This document shows, piece after piece, positions 26,752 to 35,056 of a stretch of 64,000 bases of DNA; the first letter of the stretch is position 1; the number at the start of each line of letters is the position of its first letter. Source of the DNA: Oligoflexus sp. (GTDB lineage Bacteria; Bdellovibrionota_B; Oligoflexia; Oligoflexales; Oligoflexaceae); NCBI RefSeq assembly GCF_035712445.1, contig NZ_DASTAT010000068.1, forward strand, positions 62,001-126,000. The letters are read 5' to 3'. The position numbers were made by a program, and so were the translations under genes. The notes under the pieces were generated by a model. The model saw only the letters and a list, made by a program, of their open reading frames with translations. It did no database searches and was not told where the DNA came from.

Positions 26752-29022
26752 ATGGCAGAGGCTACAGATCTCCTCTATCAACTCAATCAGCAGTCGCGCT
26801 CGCTCTTTCAGGAAAGGCAGGTCATCCTGAGTTTCAGCGGTTTTCTTCGAAAGCTGCGCGAGCGCCCGAGTCACTTGATTCGCAACTCCGCCCAATATCT
26901 TTACGATACCTTCAATCACTTCGGCCGCACCGAGCCAGGCAATGGCCTCGAGGATTTCGCGCGCTGGAAAGTTTTCGACCTCGGCACGCACAAGAACGTT
27001 CCAATCGTTGGGTCTGAAGGCGTGCAGGACGAGATCTTCAAAGTCATCACCGGCTTCGTCCGCCAGGGCTACTCAAACAAACTAATCATGCTGCACGGGC
27101 CCAACGGCTCGGCCAAGACTTCGATCATCGAATCCATCGGCCATGCCATGCAACGTTACTCGGAAACCGAGGAAGGTGCCGTCTATCGTTTCAACTGGAT
27201 CTTTCCCACCGATAAATCGCTGACGTCCAAAGCGATGGGCGCCGTGGGACCGATCGGCTTCAGCGGCATCCAGGGCGAGGACAGCAGCATCCGTGAAGAT
27301 TCCTTTGCCTTCCTCGATGAAAGCAAGATCGCGTCCAAGATCCACTCCGAATACAAGGAAAATCCGATCTTCCTGATCCCGATGCCGCAGCGCGCCATCT
27401 GGCTCAAACAATGGATTTCCGAGGAAACAGGCGTGCCTGAATCCGAAGTGGAAATCCCTCAGCACATTCTGCTCTCGGGTCTTTCCAAACGCAACCAATT
27501 GATCTGGGAAAATCTGCTGGCGGCGTATGACGGCGACCTGGCGAAAGTCCTGCGGCATGTTCAGGTCGAACGCTTTTTCTTCTCGAAGCAGTATCGCGTC
27601 GGTATCGGCACGGTCGAACCCCAGATGTCGATCGACGCTTATGAAAAGCAGCTGACCATCGACCGCAACATTGCCAACCTGCCGCCTGTTCTGCATAACA
27701 TCAGCTTCCACGAGGCGGAAGGCCCCCTGGTCGAGGCCAATCGCGGGATCCTGGAATTCTCCGATATGCTGAAGCGCCCGATCGAGGCCTTCAAATATCT
27801 TCTCACGACGGTGGAAAAGGGGTCCGTGAACCTGCCCTCATCCACCACGCATGTGGACGTCGTCTTCTTTGCCAGCACCAACGAGAAGCATCTGGACGCG
27901 TTTAAAACGATTCCTGACTTCGCCTCGTTCCGTTCGCGCTTTGAACTCGTGACCGCACCCTATCTTTTAAAACCTTCTCTGGAGCAGCAGATCTATGCCC
28001 AGGACATGCGGGCGCTGGGGAAAAGCAAGCCGATCGCGCCGCATGCTCTGGAGATGCTCTGTCTCTGGGCGGTGATGACTCGTCTGAAGCAGCCGAACCC
28101 GGATTATTATGATTCGAAGTACAGGGCGCTGATTGCACGTCTTGACCCACGGCATAAAATTAAGCTCTACGAGGGCGAAACGCTCCTGCCTCTTTTCAAG
28201 CCACAGGAAGAGGCGACGCTGCGTGAACTCCGTCGAGCCATCCTGGATGAATATCAGAACGTCGTGGCCTATGAAGGGCGTTTCGGGGCCTCACCTCGCG
28301 AAGTGCGCAGCATCCTCTATCGGGCGGTGCAGAATCCAAAACACACCACTCTGACACCCATGGCGCTCTTTGATGAATTGGAGCGTCTTGTGAAGGACCG
28401 CACGGTCTATGAATTTCTGCAGCTGGAGCCGCGCGGGAAATATCACCAGCCTCAGGAATTCATCACGGTCTGCAAACGCGACTTCGCCGATGTCTTTGAA
28501 AAGGAAGTCACGGCCTCCATGACTCTGGTGGACGAAGAGCAGTATGAAACGCTTTTGAGCCGTTACATCGAAAACGTGGTGGCCCAGGTCAAGCGTGAGA
28601 AGCTCTATAACAAGATCACCGGCAACTATGAGCAGCCGAATGAAAACCTGATGCGCGATGTGGAGCGCATTCTGAAGGTGAACGGTCCGATCGAAAAACA
28701 CCGTGAGGCGCTCCTCGGCCGTATTGCAGCCTTCAAGATTGATAATCCCACCGCCGCGATCGTGGTCAGCAAGATCTTCCATGAGTACATGGACACGATC
28801 AAGCAGCACTACTACGAAGAGCAGAAAAAGCAGGTGGAAGATAACTTCAAGGCGATGCTGGTCCTGGGAACGGACGAGGCCAAGAACTTCAAGGACGATG
28901 ACCTGGCTCTGGCCGAGACGACCTATAGGAATCTGGAAAAGCGCTTTGGCTATCCTCGTGAAGCGGCGTTTGAAAGTCTGAAGTTCCTTCTGACCTTCCG
29001 CACCCAGCACACCGTCACCTGA
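26752..29022 (+). CDS. prkA: PrkA-family serine protein kinase (AAA-type)
   Basis: 756 aa, longer than the 644-aa E. coli YeaG. N-terminal PrkA AAA domain with the P-loop LHGPNGSAKTS at about residues 115-124, a long central ATPase, and the C-terminal kinase-like part including NLPPVLHNISFHEAEGPL, FASTNEKHLDAF, and SRFELVTAPYLLKP. The C-terminal 200 residues are helical and highly charged. PrkA proteins act in stress, sporulation or nitrogen starvation. I chose ATG 26752 because GGAGG sits 8 nt before it and the promoter leads there; ATG 26710 and 26722 lie at or before the expected transcript start. The usual yeaH/spoVR companions are absent here. Confidence 0.88.
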   Translation: MAEATDLLYQLNQQSRSLFQERQVILSFSGFLRKLRERPSHLIRNSAQYLYDTFNHFGRTEPGNGLEDFARWKVFDLGTHKNVPIVGSEGVQDEIFKVITGFVRQGYSNKLIMLHGPNGSAKTSIIESIGHAMQRYSETEEGAVYRFNWIFPTDKSLTSKAMGAVGPIGFSGIQGEDSSIREDSFAFLDESKIASKIHSEYKENPIFLIPMPQRAIWLKQWISEETGVPESEVEIPQHILLSGLSKRNQLIWENLLAAYDGDLAKVLRHVQVERFFFSKQYRVGIGTVEPQMSIDAYEKQLTIDRNIANLPPVLHNISFHEAEGPLVEANRGILEFSDMLKRPIEAFKYLLTTVEKGSVNLPSSTTHVDVVFFASTNEKHLDAFKTIPDFASFRSRFELVTAPYLLKPSLEQQIYAQDMRALGKSKPIAPHALEMLCLWAVMTRLKQPNPDYYDSKYRALIARLDPRHKIKLYEGETLLPLFKPQEEATLRELRRAILDEYQNVVAYEGRFGASPREVRSILYRAVQNPKHTTLTPMALFDELERLVKDRTVYEFLQLEPRGKYHQPQEFITVCKRDFADVFEKEVTASMTLVDEEQYETLLSRYIENVVAQVKREKLYNKITGNYEQPNENLMRDVERILKVNGPIEKHREALLGRIAAFKIDNPTAAIVVSKIFHEYMDTIKQHYYEEQKKQVEDNFKAMLVLGTDEAKNFKDDDLALAETTYRNLEKRFGYPREAAFESLKFLLTFRTQHTVT

Positions 29023-29029
29023 TAAAAAA

Positions 29030-29055
29030 AAGGTGGGCGCTGGCCCACCTTCTTT
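29030..29055. terminator. Bidirectional intrinsic terminator after prkA
   Basis: A 9-bp stem, AAGGTGGGC (29030-29038) with GCCCACCTT (29043-29051), and a 4-nt GCTG loop, then CTTTCTCTTT. The A-run before gives a U-run in the other direction for the convergent gene ending at 29060. Confidence 0.88.
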
Positions 29056-29059
29056 CTCT

Positions 29060-30307
29060 TTACGCGACCAGCACTTTCCTTCGCAGCATTTCCGCCAAAA
29101 ACCCTTTGCCACTTTCCAGGGCTTTCACGGCGGGCTCCATAAGGAGCGTCGCATCCAGCTCGCGGCTTTCGTCCGTGAAGAGATCCAGAACGGCTTTCTG
29201 CTCGGCGGAGATGGCCAGTTTCCACTCGACGGATTTGCTGGCCTTGCGCGTATGATAAAAAATAATAAAGGGCTTATCCTGATAATACTGATCATGCGGC
29301 GTCGCCTGCGGATTCGGATGAATGCGCACCTTGCCATTCAGCATGAAGGAACCCTCGGGCAGATCCCAAAGCTTCCCATAGGCCTTGAGCACGTCCTGCC
29401 AGATCACGCTCGGCCGCACGGTTTCGCCGCCGCCTTCTTCCAAATCCTCGGGATCAATCTGATCCTCAAGGCGTTTGGGAACCGCTTTCACCATCGCCTT
29501 GTCAAAGGGCACCGATTCGCGGATCGGCTGGCTGTTGGCGATCTCCCAGAGGTTGTCCCGCTCGCGAACCACGGCTGCGGCGCAGGCCCGCATGAGTTCC
29601 TTCTCACGGCCGAGCCAGCTTCCCCAAAGGAGTTCGCGCGCTTCATCCTGCCAGCCGCTCGGGGCCGATGTCTTATGAATATTTTTGGCGAGCTTATCAA
29701 AAGCCTTAAAATAGCGATCCAAATCAAACCCGGCCTGAGCCAGGGCCCATTGGCCCAAGGCCATTTCCACCTGGCTCCCCAGGACCTGGACCTGATCCCA
29801 GAAGCTGTCACCGGCCTCGCCATGATCCTTGTAGCAAAAGAAGGTGGAGCACACGGAATTGCGGAACGCGTGAATATTGCAGTAGCCCGTCGCCTGATCG
29901 AGGTTCGGGCACAGCACCTTTTCACTGCGGCCAAAGGCATCCTTCTGCAGATCATCCAGGTAATCGACCCACTGCAAAGGCGCATAGTGCATGCCTTCCG
30001 GGATCAGCATGCCGCGATCAAGGAGTTTATCGAGCACCGCTTCGCCGTTGGGAGTTTCCGCCGCCAGCCCCAAAAGAAAATTCGCCACGCGCGGATGATA
30101 GGTGCAGCAGCGAAAGTCGCGCCGATAGCCTTCATAAGCGGCTTTCGGACAATTCATGCAGGTCGCGCGCCGCTCTTCCGGGATTCTGAGCCCAAAGAGT
30201 TCGCGCGGCATCATCGCCGTCCATATACCAGGAAAGTTATGACTCCCGAGCCGGGACGGACGCAGGAATGGATCGTCTTTTTGCAAGAGAGCTTTCAGTT
30301 CAATCAT
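29060..30307 (-). CDS. Cysteine-rich protein with a YkgJ-like metal-binding region
   Basis: 415 aa. Cysteines C50, C53, C67, C68, C133, C143, C153 and C158 form CxxC...CC...C...YC...C...C, and CPNLDQATGYC followed by NSVCSTFFC resembles the zinc/iron-chelating YkgJ family. The rest (about 160-415) is helical with one beta-like patch and no recognised family. No signal peptide. Start ATG 30307 is chosen; a longer frame to 30562 would cross the divergent gene. No nearby gene explains the role; a metal or Fe-S cluster is inferred only from the Cys pattern. Confidence 0.72.
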   Translation of the reverse strand: MIELKALLQKDDPFLRPSRLGSHNFPGIWTAMMPRELFGLRIPEERRATCMNCPKAAYEGYRRDFRCCTYHPRVANFLLGLAAETPNGEAVLDKLLDRGMLIPEGMHYAPLQWVDYLDDLQKDAFGRSEKVLCPNLDQATGYCNIHAFRNSVCSTFFCYKDHGEAGDSFWDQVQVLGSQVEMALGQWALAQAGFDLDRYFKAFDKLAKNIHKTSAPSGWQDEARELLWGSWLGREKELMRACAAAVVRERDNLWEIANSQPIRESVPFDKAMVKAVPKRLEDQIDPEDLEEGGGETVRPSVIWQDVLKAYGKLWDLPEGSFMLNGKVRIHPNPQATPHDQYYQDKPFIIFYHTRKASKSVEWKLAISAEQKAVLDLFTDESRELDATLLMEPAVKALESGKGFLAEMLRRKVLVA

Positions 30308-30403
30308 GGCAAGATGGTCCGCTAGTAGGGTGGCTAAGAAAGGCGGCAAGGCTAACGAAATTCGTGGCCCCTGGCAAGAACTCAGCTCGCAGGATAGCAT
30401 GAC

Positions 30404-30682
30404 ATGACCGACGATCTCACATCGAAACTCCGCGGCCTCAAGTCCCAGCTCCCGGCAGCCCGCGCCCCATTGAGCGAAGCCGAGAAGGATGCCCTGATCG
30501 TGGCCCTCGGTGGCCCGCGGACGGCCGAGAGCATCCGCAAGGCCATGAGCAACTTCCCCCACGAACGGATTCCCTGGCTATTCAGCAGTCTGGATAGCCA
30601 ATTGGTCGTTGATGTCATGGCCAATGATATGGAAGCGGCCATAGCCCGCGCCAAAGCAGGTCAAAACCGCGAACATTCATGA
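30404..30682 (+). CDS. Small protein of unknown function
   Basis: 92 aa, helical, with a Pro-rich kink (AARAPLSEAEKDALIVALGG) and NFPHERIPWLF; no signal peptide or membrane span. ATG 30404 has a poor ribosome site (AGGAT). It is divergent from the Cys-rich gene and 18 nt before the infC promoter, so its end overlaps that regulatory region closely. Function unknown. Confidence 0.55.
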   Translation: MTDDLTSKLRGLKSQLPAARAPLSEAEKDALIVALGGPRTAESIRKAMSNFPHERIPWLFSSLDSQLVVDVMANDMEAAIARAKAGQNREHS

Positions 30683-30700
30683 ACTACGCACTTTTTTTCA

Positions 30701-30729
30701 TTGCCCCCCCATCGCCCTGCCGCTATATT
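30701..30729 (+). promoter_or_regulatory. Promoter for infC
   Basis: TTGCCC (30701-30706), a 17-nt spacer and TATATT (30724-30729). The leader to the proposed start is about 80 nt and contains CGTAT...ATACG (30754-30767), a small hairpin. Confidence 0.5.
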
Positions 30730-30817
30730 AAGGTTGCCAAACCCGGACTCAGCCGTATGAGCATACGTGGTCATTACAAGGCTTGGCCGACTGTTACCAT
30801 ATAGGAGTAAGATCTTT

Positions 30818-31303
30818 TTGAAAGTACTAGAGCGTTCTGATCTGAGGACCATGAAAGAGGTTCGGCTTGTAGGCGAAGGTCGCAATGACATTGTCACCGC
30901 AAGTGAAGCGTTGCGTATCGCGGAAGAAGAGGGACTTGACCTCGTCCTGGTGAGCACGCCGGAAGTTGTTCCGCCTGTTGTCCGGATCGAAGACTTCAAA
31001 AAGCTGCAGTACGAGAAAAAGAAGAAACAAAAAGCCAATCGGCAGACCTCCGATCTGAAAGAGATTCAGCTGAAGGCGAATATCTCGGATCACGATCTGC
31101 AGACCAAGGTGAATAATATTGATCGCTTCCTGGAACGCGGAGACAAGGTGAAAATCGTGGTCCGCCTTAAGGGTCGCGAACGCGATAACCCCCAGCGCGC
31201 CCATGACCTGATTGACAAGGTGATCGGCACGGTCACGATCGCCTGCAAATCCAACAAGATTCCGGGCCCCATCGCGACAGCTATCCTGGAACCTGCAAAA
31301 TAA
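30818..31303 (+). CDS. infC: Translation initiation factor IF-3, divergent form
   Basis: 161 aa. IF-3 binds the 30S subunit and checks the start codon. The order of elements is normal: TMKEVRLVGEG, ASEALRIAEEEGLDLVLV, then PPVVRIEDFKKLQYEKKKKQ, and the C-terminal domain ERGDKVKIVVRLKGRE. The usual PPVCKIMDYGK is changed (no Cys, EDF for MDY). TTG 30818 is chosen with AGGAG (30803-30807) 10 nt upstream; a non-canonical ATC at 30812, as in the rare-start infC of other bacteria, is possible. rpmI and rplT, its usual neighbours, are not downstream. It may be a second, specialised copy or the only one moved from its normal place. Confidence 0.82.
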   Translation: MKVLERSDLRTMKEVRLVGEGRNDIVTASEALRIAEEEGLDLVLVSTPEVVPPVVRIEDFKKLQYEKKKKQKANRQTSDLKEIQLKANISDHDLQTKVNNIDRFLERGDKVKIVVRLKGRERDNPQRAHDLIDKVIGTVTIACKSNKIPGPIATAILEPAK

Positions 31304-31329
31304 TTCTTATGCTCCTTTGAGACTGCATA

Positions 31330-31358
31330 ACCCGCGTCGCCCAAGAGGCAACGCGGGT
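31330..31358 (+). terminator. Hairpin after infC
   Basis: ACCCGCGT (31330-31337) pairs with ACGCGGGT (31351-31358) over a 13-nt loop, 27 nt after the stop. There is no good U-run. Confidence 0.45.
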
Positions 31359-31389
31359 ATCGGCATTTCCACCCACATAACTCCTCTCA

Positions 31390-31418
31390 TTGGAGCTTCA
31401 TAGGACCTTGGTTATGAT
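31390..31418 (+). promoter_or_regulatory. Promoter for the winged-helix-like gene
   Basis: TTGGAG (31390-31395), a 17-nt spacer and TATGAT (31413-31418), placing the transcript start near 31425, 32 nt before ATG 31457. Confidence 0.55.
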
Positions 31419-31456
31419 CATCCCATGACCAACACTTCGTTCGAAAGGAGCGGACT

Positions 31457-31843
31457 ATGACAGAGCAGGACAATCGTGCCGTCGATGCCATCTGGAAAAC
31501 CGATCTGGAACATGCCAACGAAAAATTGGTGCTCTACCATCTGGCCAGCAAGCATGAACTGGGGGACCGCTATTCGTCTGCGTGGAAGAGTGTGGAGCGA
31601 TTCATGGATGAATTCCAGCCGCGCTGGTCACACCTGAAGGACCTTAAGGAGGCGACTCAGCTCAGCGATGTGAAACTGCAAAGAACCATCGAAGCTTTGC
31701 AAAAAAGGGGATATATTGAAACCCAGCCCAACAATGAAGTCCGGCACCGCGGAGGACTCGACGCCTTTGTCTATGGCATCACGCCCAAAATCTTCAATGA
31801 CTATCGGCTCGGTCAAAGCCAGGCGAAGAAAAAGCAGGCTTAG
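31457..31843 (+). CDS. Small protein with a winged-helix-like C-terminal half
   Basis: 128 aa, cytoplasmic. Residues 55-100 read as a helix-turn-helix plus wing (HLKDLKEATQLSDVKLQRTI, EALQKRGYIETQPNNEVRH), the pattern of MarR/PadR-type DNA-binding folds. AAGGAG lies 6-8 nt before ATG 31457. It ends AKKKQA. Overlap with the next gene's start (31797) by 47 nt is likely. DNA binding is inferred from the pattern only. Confidence 0.65.
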   Translation: MTEQDNRAVDAIWKTDLEHANEKLVLYHLASKHELGDRYSSAWKSVERFMDEFQPRWSHLKDLKEATQLSDVKLQRTIEALQKRGYIETQPNNEVRHRGGLDAFVYGITPKIFNDYRLGQSQAKKKQA

Positions 31844-32447
31844 TCTCGGAGTCGCCGCAGGACTGTGGTTCGGGGCCAGCTCTCTGGCCACGGCCGCCGT
31901 CCCCCTGACGACAGCACGCATGGGACTTGGTCCCACCTTCGTTCAGACCAAGGATCGCGATCTGACGACCTGGGGCAATTACGGAACCTTCCGTTTGGGC
32001 GCTTTTCAGGAGCGCCTGAACCTTATCGCCGGCCTCGACCTTACCGCTTACCGGCTGCAGGACGCACCCGAAGCCAGTTTCCGTTATGACATTCACGGCA
32101 ACGACGTCCTTTTTTTTCTAGGCTATTCCGAAGGTTCCTGGAGTCTATGGGGAGGCGTGGGCGCTGGTCAGATGCGTATCTACGATAAGGAAGCTCCGCT
32201 CGATGCGGATAAGAAAGAGCAGGACCAAACAGACGGCGCATACGACGAAAGGCGCGCGCATCGCTCCATCAGTCAGGTCACTGAAGCCGGTGTCAGCTAT
32301 GATCTTTATCGCGCTCAATACGGAAAAATAGACGCCAGCCTCAGCTGGAGGCGGCTTGTGCCCGAGAAAGGCTGGCGTTCGGCTTACGCATTGACTATGA
32401 TCGACTGCCTTCAATTCGAAGTGGGCTTTAAGTTGTTGGGTTGGTGA
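31797..32447 (+). CDS. Exported beta-rich protein (possible outer-membrane protein)
   Basis: 216 aa. A signal peptide with a basic n-region (KARRRKSR) and hydrophobic LGVAAGLWFGASSLATAA starts at about residue 15. The mature part alternates hydrophobic and polar residues and is rich in Gly and aromatics (GAGQMRIYDK, LSWRRLVPEKGW), like an eight-stranded outer-membrane barrel, and ends with FKLLGW. ATG 31797 is the nearest start to the signal peptide; a TTG 31716 start adds unlikely residues. It overlaps the preceding gene by 47 nt. Family not recognised. Confidence 0.55.
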   Translation: MTIGSVKARRRKSRLSLGVAAGLWFGASSLATAAVPLTTARMGLGPTFVQTKDRDLTTWGNYGTFRLGAFQERLNLIAGLDLTAYRLQDAPEASFRYDIHGNDVLFFLGYSEGSWSLWGGVGAGQMRIYDKEAPLDADKKEQDQTDGAYDERRAHRSISQVTEAGVSYDLYRAQYGKIDASLSWRRLVPEKGWRSAYALTMIDCLQFEVGFKLLGW

Positions 32448-32471
32448 TCACGCGCATAGGTAAAGAGCAGC

Positions 32472-33422
32472 ATGCCGCAAAAAAATAATACAGCCGTCAT
32501 CATTGGCAGCGCTTGTCCAAGTCTCGGCCAAAGCATCTGTAAACATCTTGGGATCGAACCCACGCGATCGGAAGTGCTGACCTTCAGCGAAGGGAATACC
32601 TTCGTACGGGCGCTCGAAAGCGTGCGGGGCAAGGACTGCTATATTATTCAGGGCGTATGCTATCCCGTTGATAAAAACTTCATGGAACTCATGTTCTGGG
32701 TCGATGCTCTGAAACTGGCTTCGGCATCCAAGGTTACCGCTGTGATTCCCTTCTTTTCCTATGCGAAAGGCGATAAGAAGGACGAGCCGCGCGTTTCGAT
32801 TCGCGCACGCGTTTGCGCGGACGCATTGGAGGCCGCCGGCATCGACCGCGTGCTCGCCATGGATTTGCACAGCCCACAGATCCAGGGATTTTTCCGCAAA
32901 CCTGTCGACCACCTGAATGCCCGTGGCGTGCTCGCCGATTATTTCCGCAAACTCGATCTGAAGGACTGGGTCGTGGCCTCGGCCGATGTCGGTTACGGCA
33001 AGAATGCTTTCAAGTTTGGCCAGGAACTGGGTTGCCCGGTCGTGATCGGCAACAAGATTCGCAAGGATCACAGCGAAAGCGCTCAGGTGTGGAACATCGT
33101 CGGTGATGTCAAAGACAAGAATATGCTGATCGTCGATGACATCATCTTCACAGGCGGCTCTCTGATCGCGATGGCTCAGGCCGCGCGGGCGCAAGGCGCG
33201 AAAAAAATCGTCGCGGCCGTCACCCATGGGGTTTTGACCGCAGGGGCCATGAGCAAGGTGGATGCGAGTATCATTGATGAGCTGGTCATTACTGATAGTG
33301 TGGAGTATCGCTTCGAAAAGCTCAGCCCGAAAGTCAAGATCGTGTCGGTTGCACCCCTTTTCGCAGAAGCGATTCGACATATCCATGATAATGAATCCGT
33401 CAGTGAGCTCTTCCCGAACTAG
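32472..33422 (+). CDS. prs: Ribose-phosphate pyrophosphokinase, divergent
   Basis: Makes PRPP from ribose-5-phosphate and ATP, the substrate for pyrE (first gene of this window). 316 aa, as usual. Family features: VRGKDCYIIQ, MELMFWVDALKLASASKV, DKKDEPRVSI and DLHSPQIQGFF. Several catalytic stretches are altered: the PRPP loop reads VDDIIFTGGSLI rather than DDIIDTAGT, the usual DxGG region reads ADVGYGKNAF, and RQDKK reads AKGDKK. Activity is therefore uncertain; it could be a specialised paralogue. A ribosome site is weak. It lies 24 nt after the exported protein gene. Confidence 0.8.
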   Translation: MPQKNNTAVIIGSACPSLGQSICKHLGIEPTRSEVLTFSEGNTFVRALESVRGKDCYIIQGVCYPVDKNFMELMFWVDALKLASASKVTAVIPFFSYAKGDKKDEPRVSIRARVCADALEAAGIDRVLAMDLHSPQIQGFFRKPVDHLNARGVLADYFRKLDLKDWVVASADVGYGKNAFKFGQELGCPVVIGNKIRKDHSESAQVWNIVGDVKDKNMLIVDDIIFTGGSLIAMAQAARAQGAKKIVAAVTHGVLTAGAMSKVDASIIDELVITDSVEYRFEKLSPKVKIVSVAPLFAEAIRHIHDNESVSELFPN

Positions 33423-33439
33423 GGCAGCTCAAGCGTCCC

Positions 33440-33460
33440 AGCGGGCCTCAAAGGTCCGCT
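33440..33460 (+). terminator. Hairpin after prs
   Basis: AGCGGGCC (33440-33447) pairs with GGTCCGCT (33453-33460, one G-U pair) over TCAAA, 17 nt after the stop. A second short hairpin, CAGGC...GCCTG (33473-33488), followed by CCCCTTTTG may complete termination. Confidence 0.5.
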
Positions 33461-33678
33461 TACCAGGTCCTTCAGGCTGTATTGCCTGCCCCTTTTGACA
33501 TTCCGAATCCTTCCTGTCGGCTCATCCCGGCCACCTCGCCGAAGCTTTTGATGCGCCAAGCTTTTGTTGTAATTTAGCCACAGTCCGGGAGCTTTTTTTG
33601 CCCTATTTGTGCGTAGCATCGTGACATGCAAAAGAAATTAGGGTGGACAGTGCTGAGCGCACGGGTGTATTGACCAAA

Positions 33679-33711
33679 GATCACCTCGTTCCAGGCACGA
33701 CAGAGGTGATC
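33679..33711. repeat. Perfect 9-bp inverted repeat in the leader of the acyl-chain cluster
   Basis: GATCACCTC (33679-33687) and GAGGTGATC (33703-33711) with a 15-nt spacer, ending 31 nt before GTG 33743. It may be a protein-binding site or a leader hairpin near the ribosome site. Confidence 0.6.
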
Positions 33712-33742
33712 CATCTCAGAGGGATCAAGAGAGGAGTCAAAA

Positions 33743-34561
33743 GTGCAAGGTAACGTATTGTCTAATAACTGGGCTCTCATTCTAGGGGGCTCCAGCGGTA
33801 TGGGTTTGGCCACGGCCAAGAAACTCGCTCAAAACGGCTACAATCTGTTTGTCGTTCATCGCGACCGTCGCGGTTCCATGAAAACCGTCGATGCCGCCTT
33901 TGATGAAATTCGCGCCATGGGCGTGAAACTCGAAGCGTACAACATGGACGCTCTGAGCAACGAAGGCCGTCAGGCGATTCTGAACAACATCGCGGACACG
34001 CTTCACGATGGCAAAATCCGCGTTCTGCTGCACTCCATCGCTCTTGGCAACCTCAAGCTCGCTGCGCCCAAGTCGGATCCGAGCCTACCCTATGACGACA
34101 GCAACCTTCTGAACGAAGAGGACGTCTCCCAAACTATTTATAATATGGGAACGAGTCTGCTCTTCTGGGTCCAGGACATTCATAAGCGCGGCATGTTCGC
34201 CCCTGATTCGCGCGTGTTTGGTCTGACCTCGGAAGGCAACCAGGTCGCCTGGCTTGGCTACGCTGCCGTGTCGGCCGCGAAGTGCGCGCTGGAATCCATG
34301 GCCCGTACCATTGCCAAGGAATTCGCCCCGCACGGCATCCGCTGCAACATCCTGCAGCCCGGCATTACCGATACGCCTGCTCTCCGCCTGATTCCAGGCA
34401 GTGAAAGCATGAAAGAACATGCGATCAAGCGCAACCCGCTCGGCCGCATGACGACGCCGGAAGACGTGGCCGGCGTGGTTTATCTTCTCAGTCGCGACGA
34501 AGCCTCTTTCATCAACGGCGCCTTGATTCGCGTTGATGGCGGCGAAAGCATCAGCGGCTAA
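33743..34561 (+). CDS. SDR-family enoyl-ACP reductase-like protein
   Basis: 272 aa. NAD(P)H-binding GGSSGMGLATAKKL at the N terminus. LLHSIALGNLK resembles the VHSIAF strand of FabI, and the catalytic pair is Y...K spaced by six residues (GYAAVSAAKCALES), the FabI type rather than the YxxxK of ordinary SDRs. It ends RVDGGESISG. It probably reduces the last double bond of each acyl-chain cycle, though a 3-ketoacyl-reductase role cannot be excluded because no separate FabG is in the cluster. Start GTG 33743 follows GAGAGGAG by 5 nt. First gene of a tightly packed unit; 15 nt separate it from the dehydratase gene. Confidence 0.82.
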   Translation: MQGNVLSNNWALILGGSSGMGLATAKKLAQNGYNLFVVHRDRRGSMKTVDAAFDEIRAMGVKLEAYNMDALSNEGRQAILNNIADTLHDGKIRVLLHSIALGNLKLAAPKSDPSLPYDDSNLLNEEDVSQTIYNMGTSLLFWVQDIHKRGMFAPDSRVFGLTSEGNQVAWLGYAAVSAAKCALESMARTIAKEFAPHGIRCNILQPGITDTPALRLIPGSESMKEHAIKRNPLGRMTTPEDVAGVVYLLSRDEASFINGALIRVDGGESISG

Positions 34562-34576
34562 GGGAGCTGTTCATTT

Positions 34577-35056
34577 ATGAGTTCTTATCAAGATCTTCCG
34601 CTGGAAGAAAAGTTTTCGCGGATCCTGTCGCTGGTTCCTCAGCGCGAGCCCTTTCGCTTCGTCGATCGCATCATTGAAGTCGACGAGCAGAGGATCGTGG
34701 GCCAGTACACCTTCCGTGAAGATGAATGGTTCTATCGCGGCCACTTTCCAGGGAATCCCGTGACACCCGGTGTGGTGCTGGTCGAATGCATGGCTCAGAT
34801 CGGGCTCGTGGCATTCGCTATGCATCTGAAACTGAGCGCGGGTTTGGATCCTTCGGAATACGTGACCCTGTTTCAAGAAAGCCAAGTGGAATTTTTGAAG
34901 ACAGTGCTGCCAGGCGATACGGTGACCGTGAAGGCGGAACAGGTCTATTGGCGACGCGGCAAGCTGAAAGCCAAAATCGATCTTTATCTTCCTGGCGAAG
35001 TTCTGGCCGCATCCGGTACGATGGCCGGCATGGGAGTGAAGAGTAACAATGCATAA
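34577..35056 (+). CDS. FabA/FabZ-type 3-hydroxyacyl-ACP dehydratase
   Basis: 159 aa, hot-dog fold. LVPQREPFRFVDRIIEVDE and the catalytic GHFPGNPVTPGVVLVECMAQ (His and Glu present) match FabZ/FabA. It removes water from 3-hydroxyacyl-ACP. The stop overlaps the ketosynthase start by 8 nt, so they are probably translated together. RBS GGGAG lies about 10 nt before ATG 34577. Whether it can also isomerise (FabA activity) is not decided by sequence. Confidence 0.85.
   Translation: MSSYQDLPLEEKFSRILSLVPQREPFRFVDRIIEVDEQRIVGQYTFREDEWFYRGHFPGNPVTPGVVLVECMAQIGLVAFAMHLKLSAGLDPSEYVTLFQESQVEFLKTVLPGDTVTVKAEQVYWRRGKLKAKIDLYLPGEVLAASGTMAGMGVKSNNA

Larger units (their letters stand above)
33423..33742. other. 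320-nt leader region before the acyl-chain cluster
   Basis: It contains the prs terminator hairpins, a repeated AAGCTTTTG (33542-33550 and 33558-33566), a possible promoter TTGATG-16 nt-TAATTT (33548-33575), and an inverted repeat at 33679-33711. No gene was seen. Confidence 0.5.
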
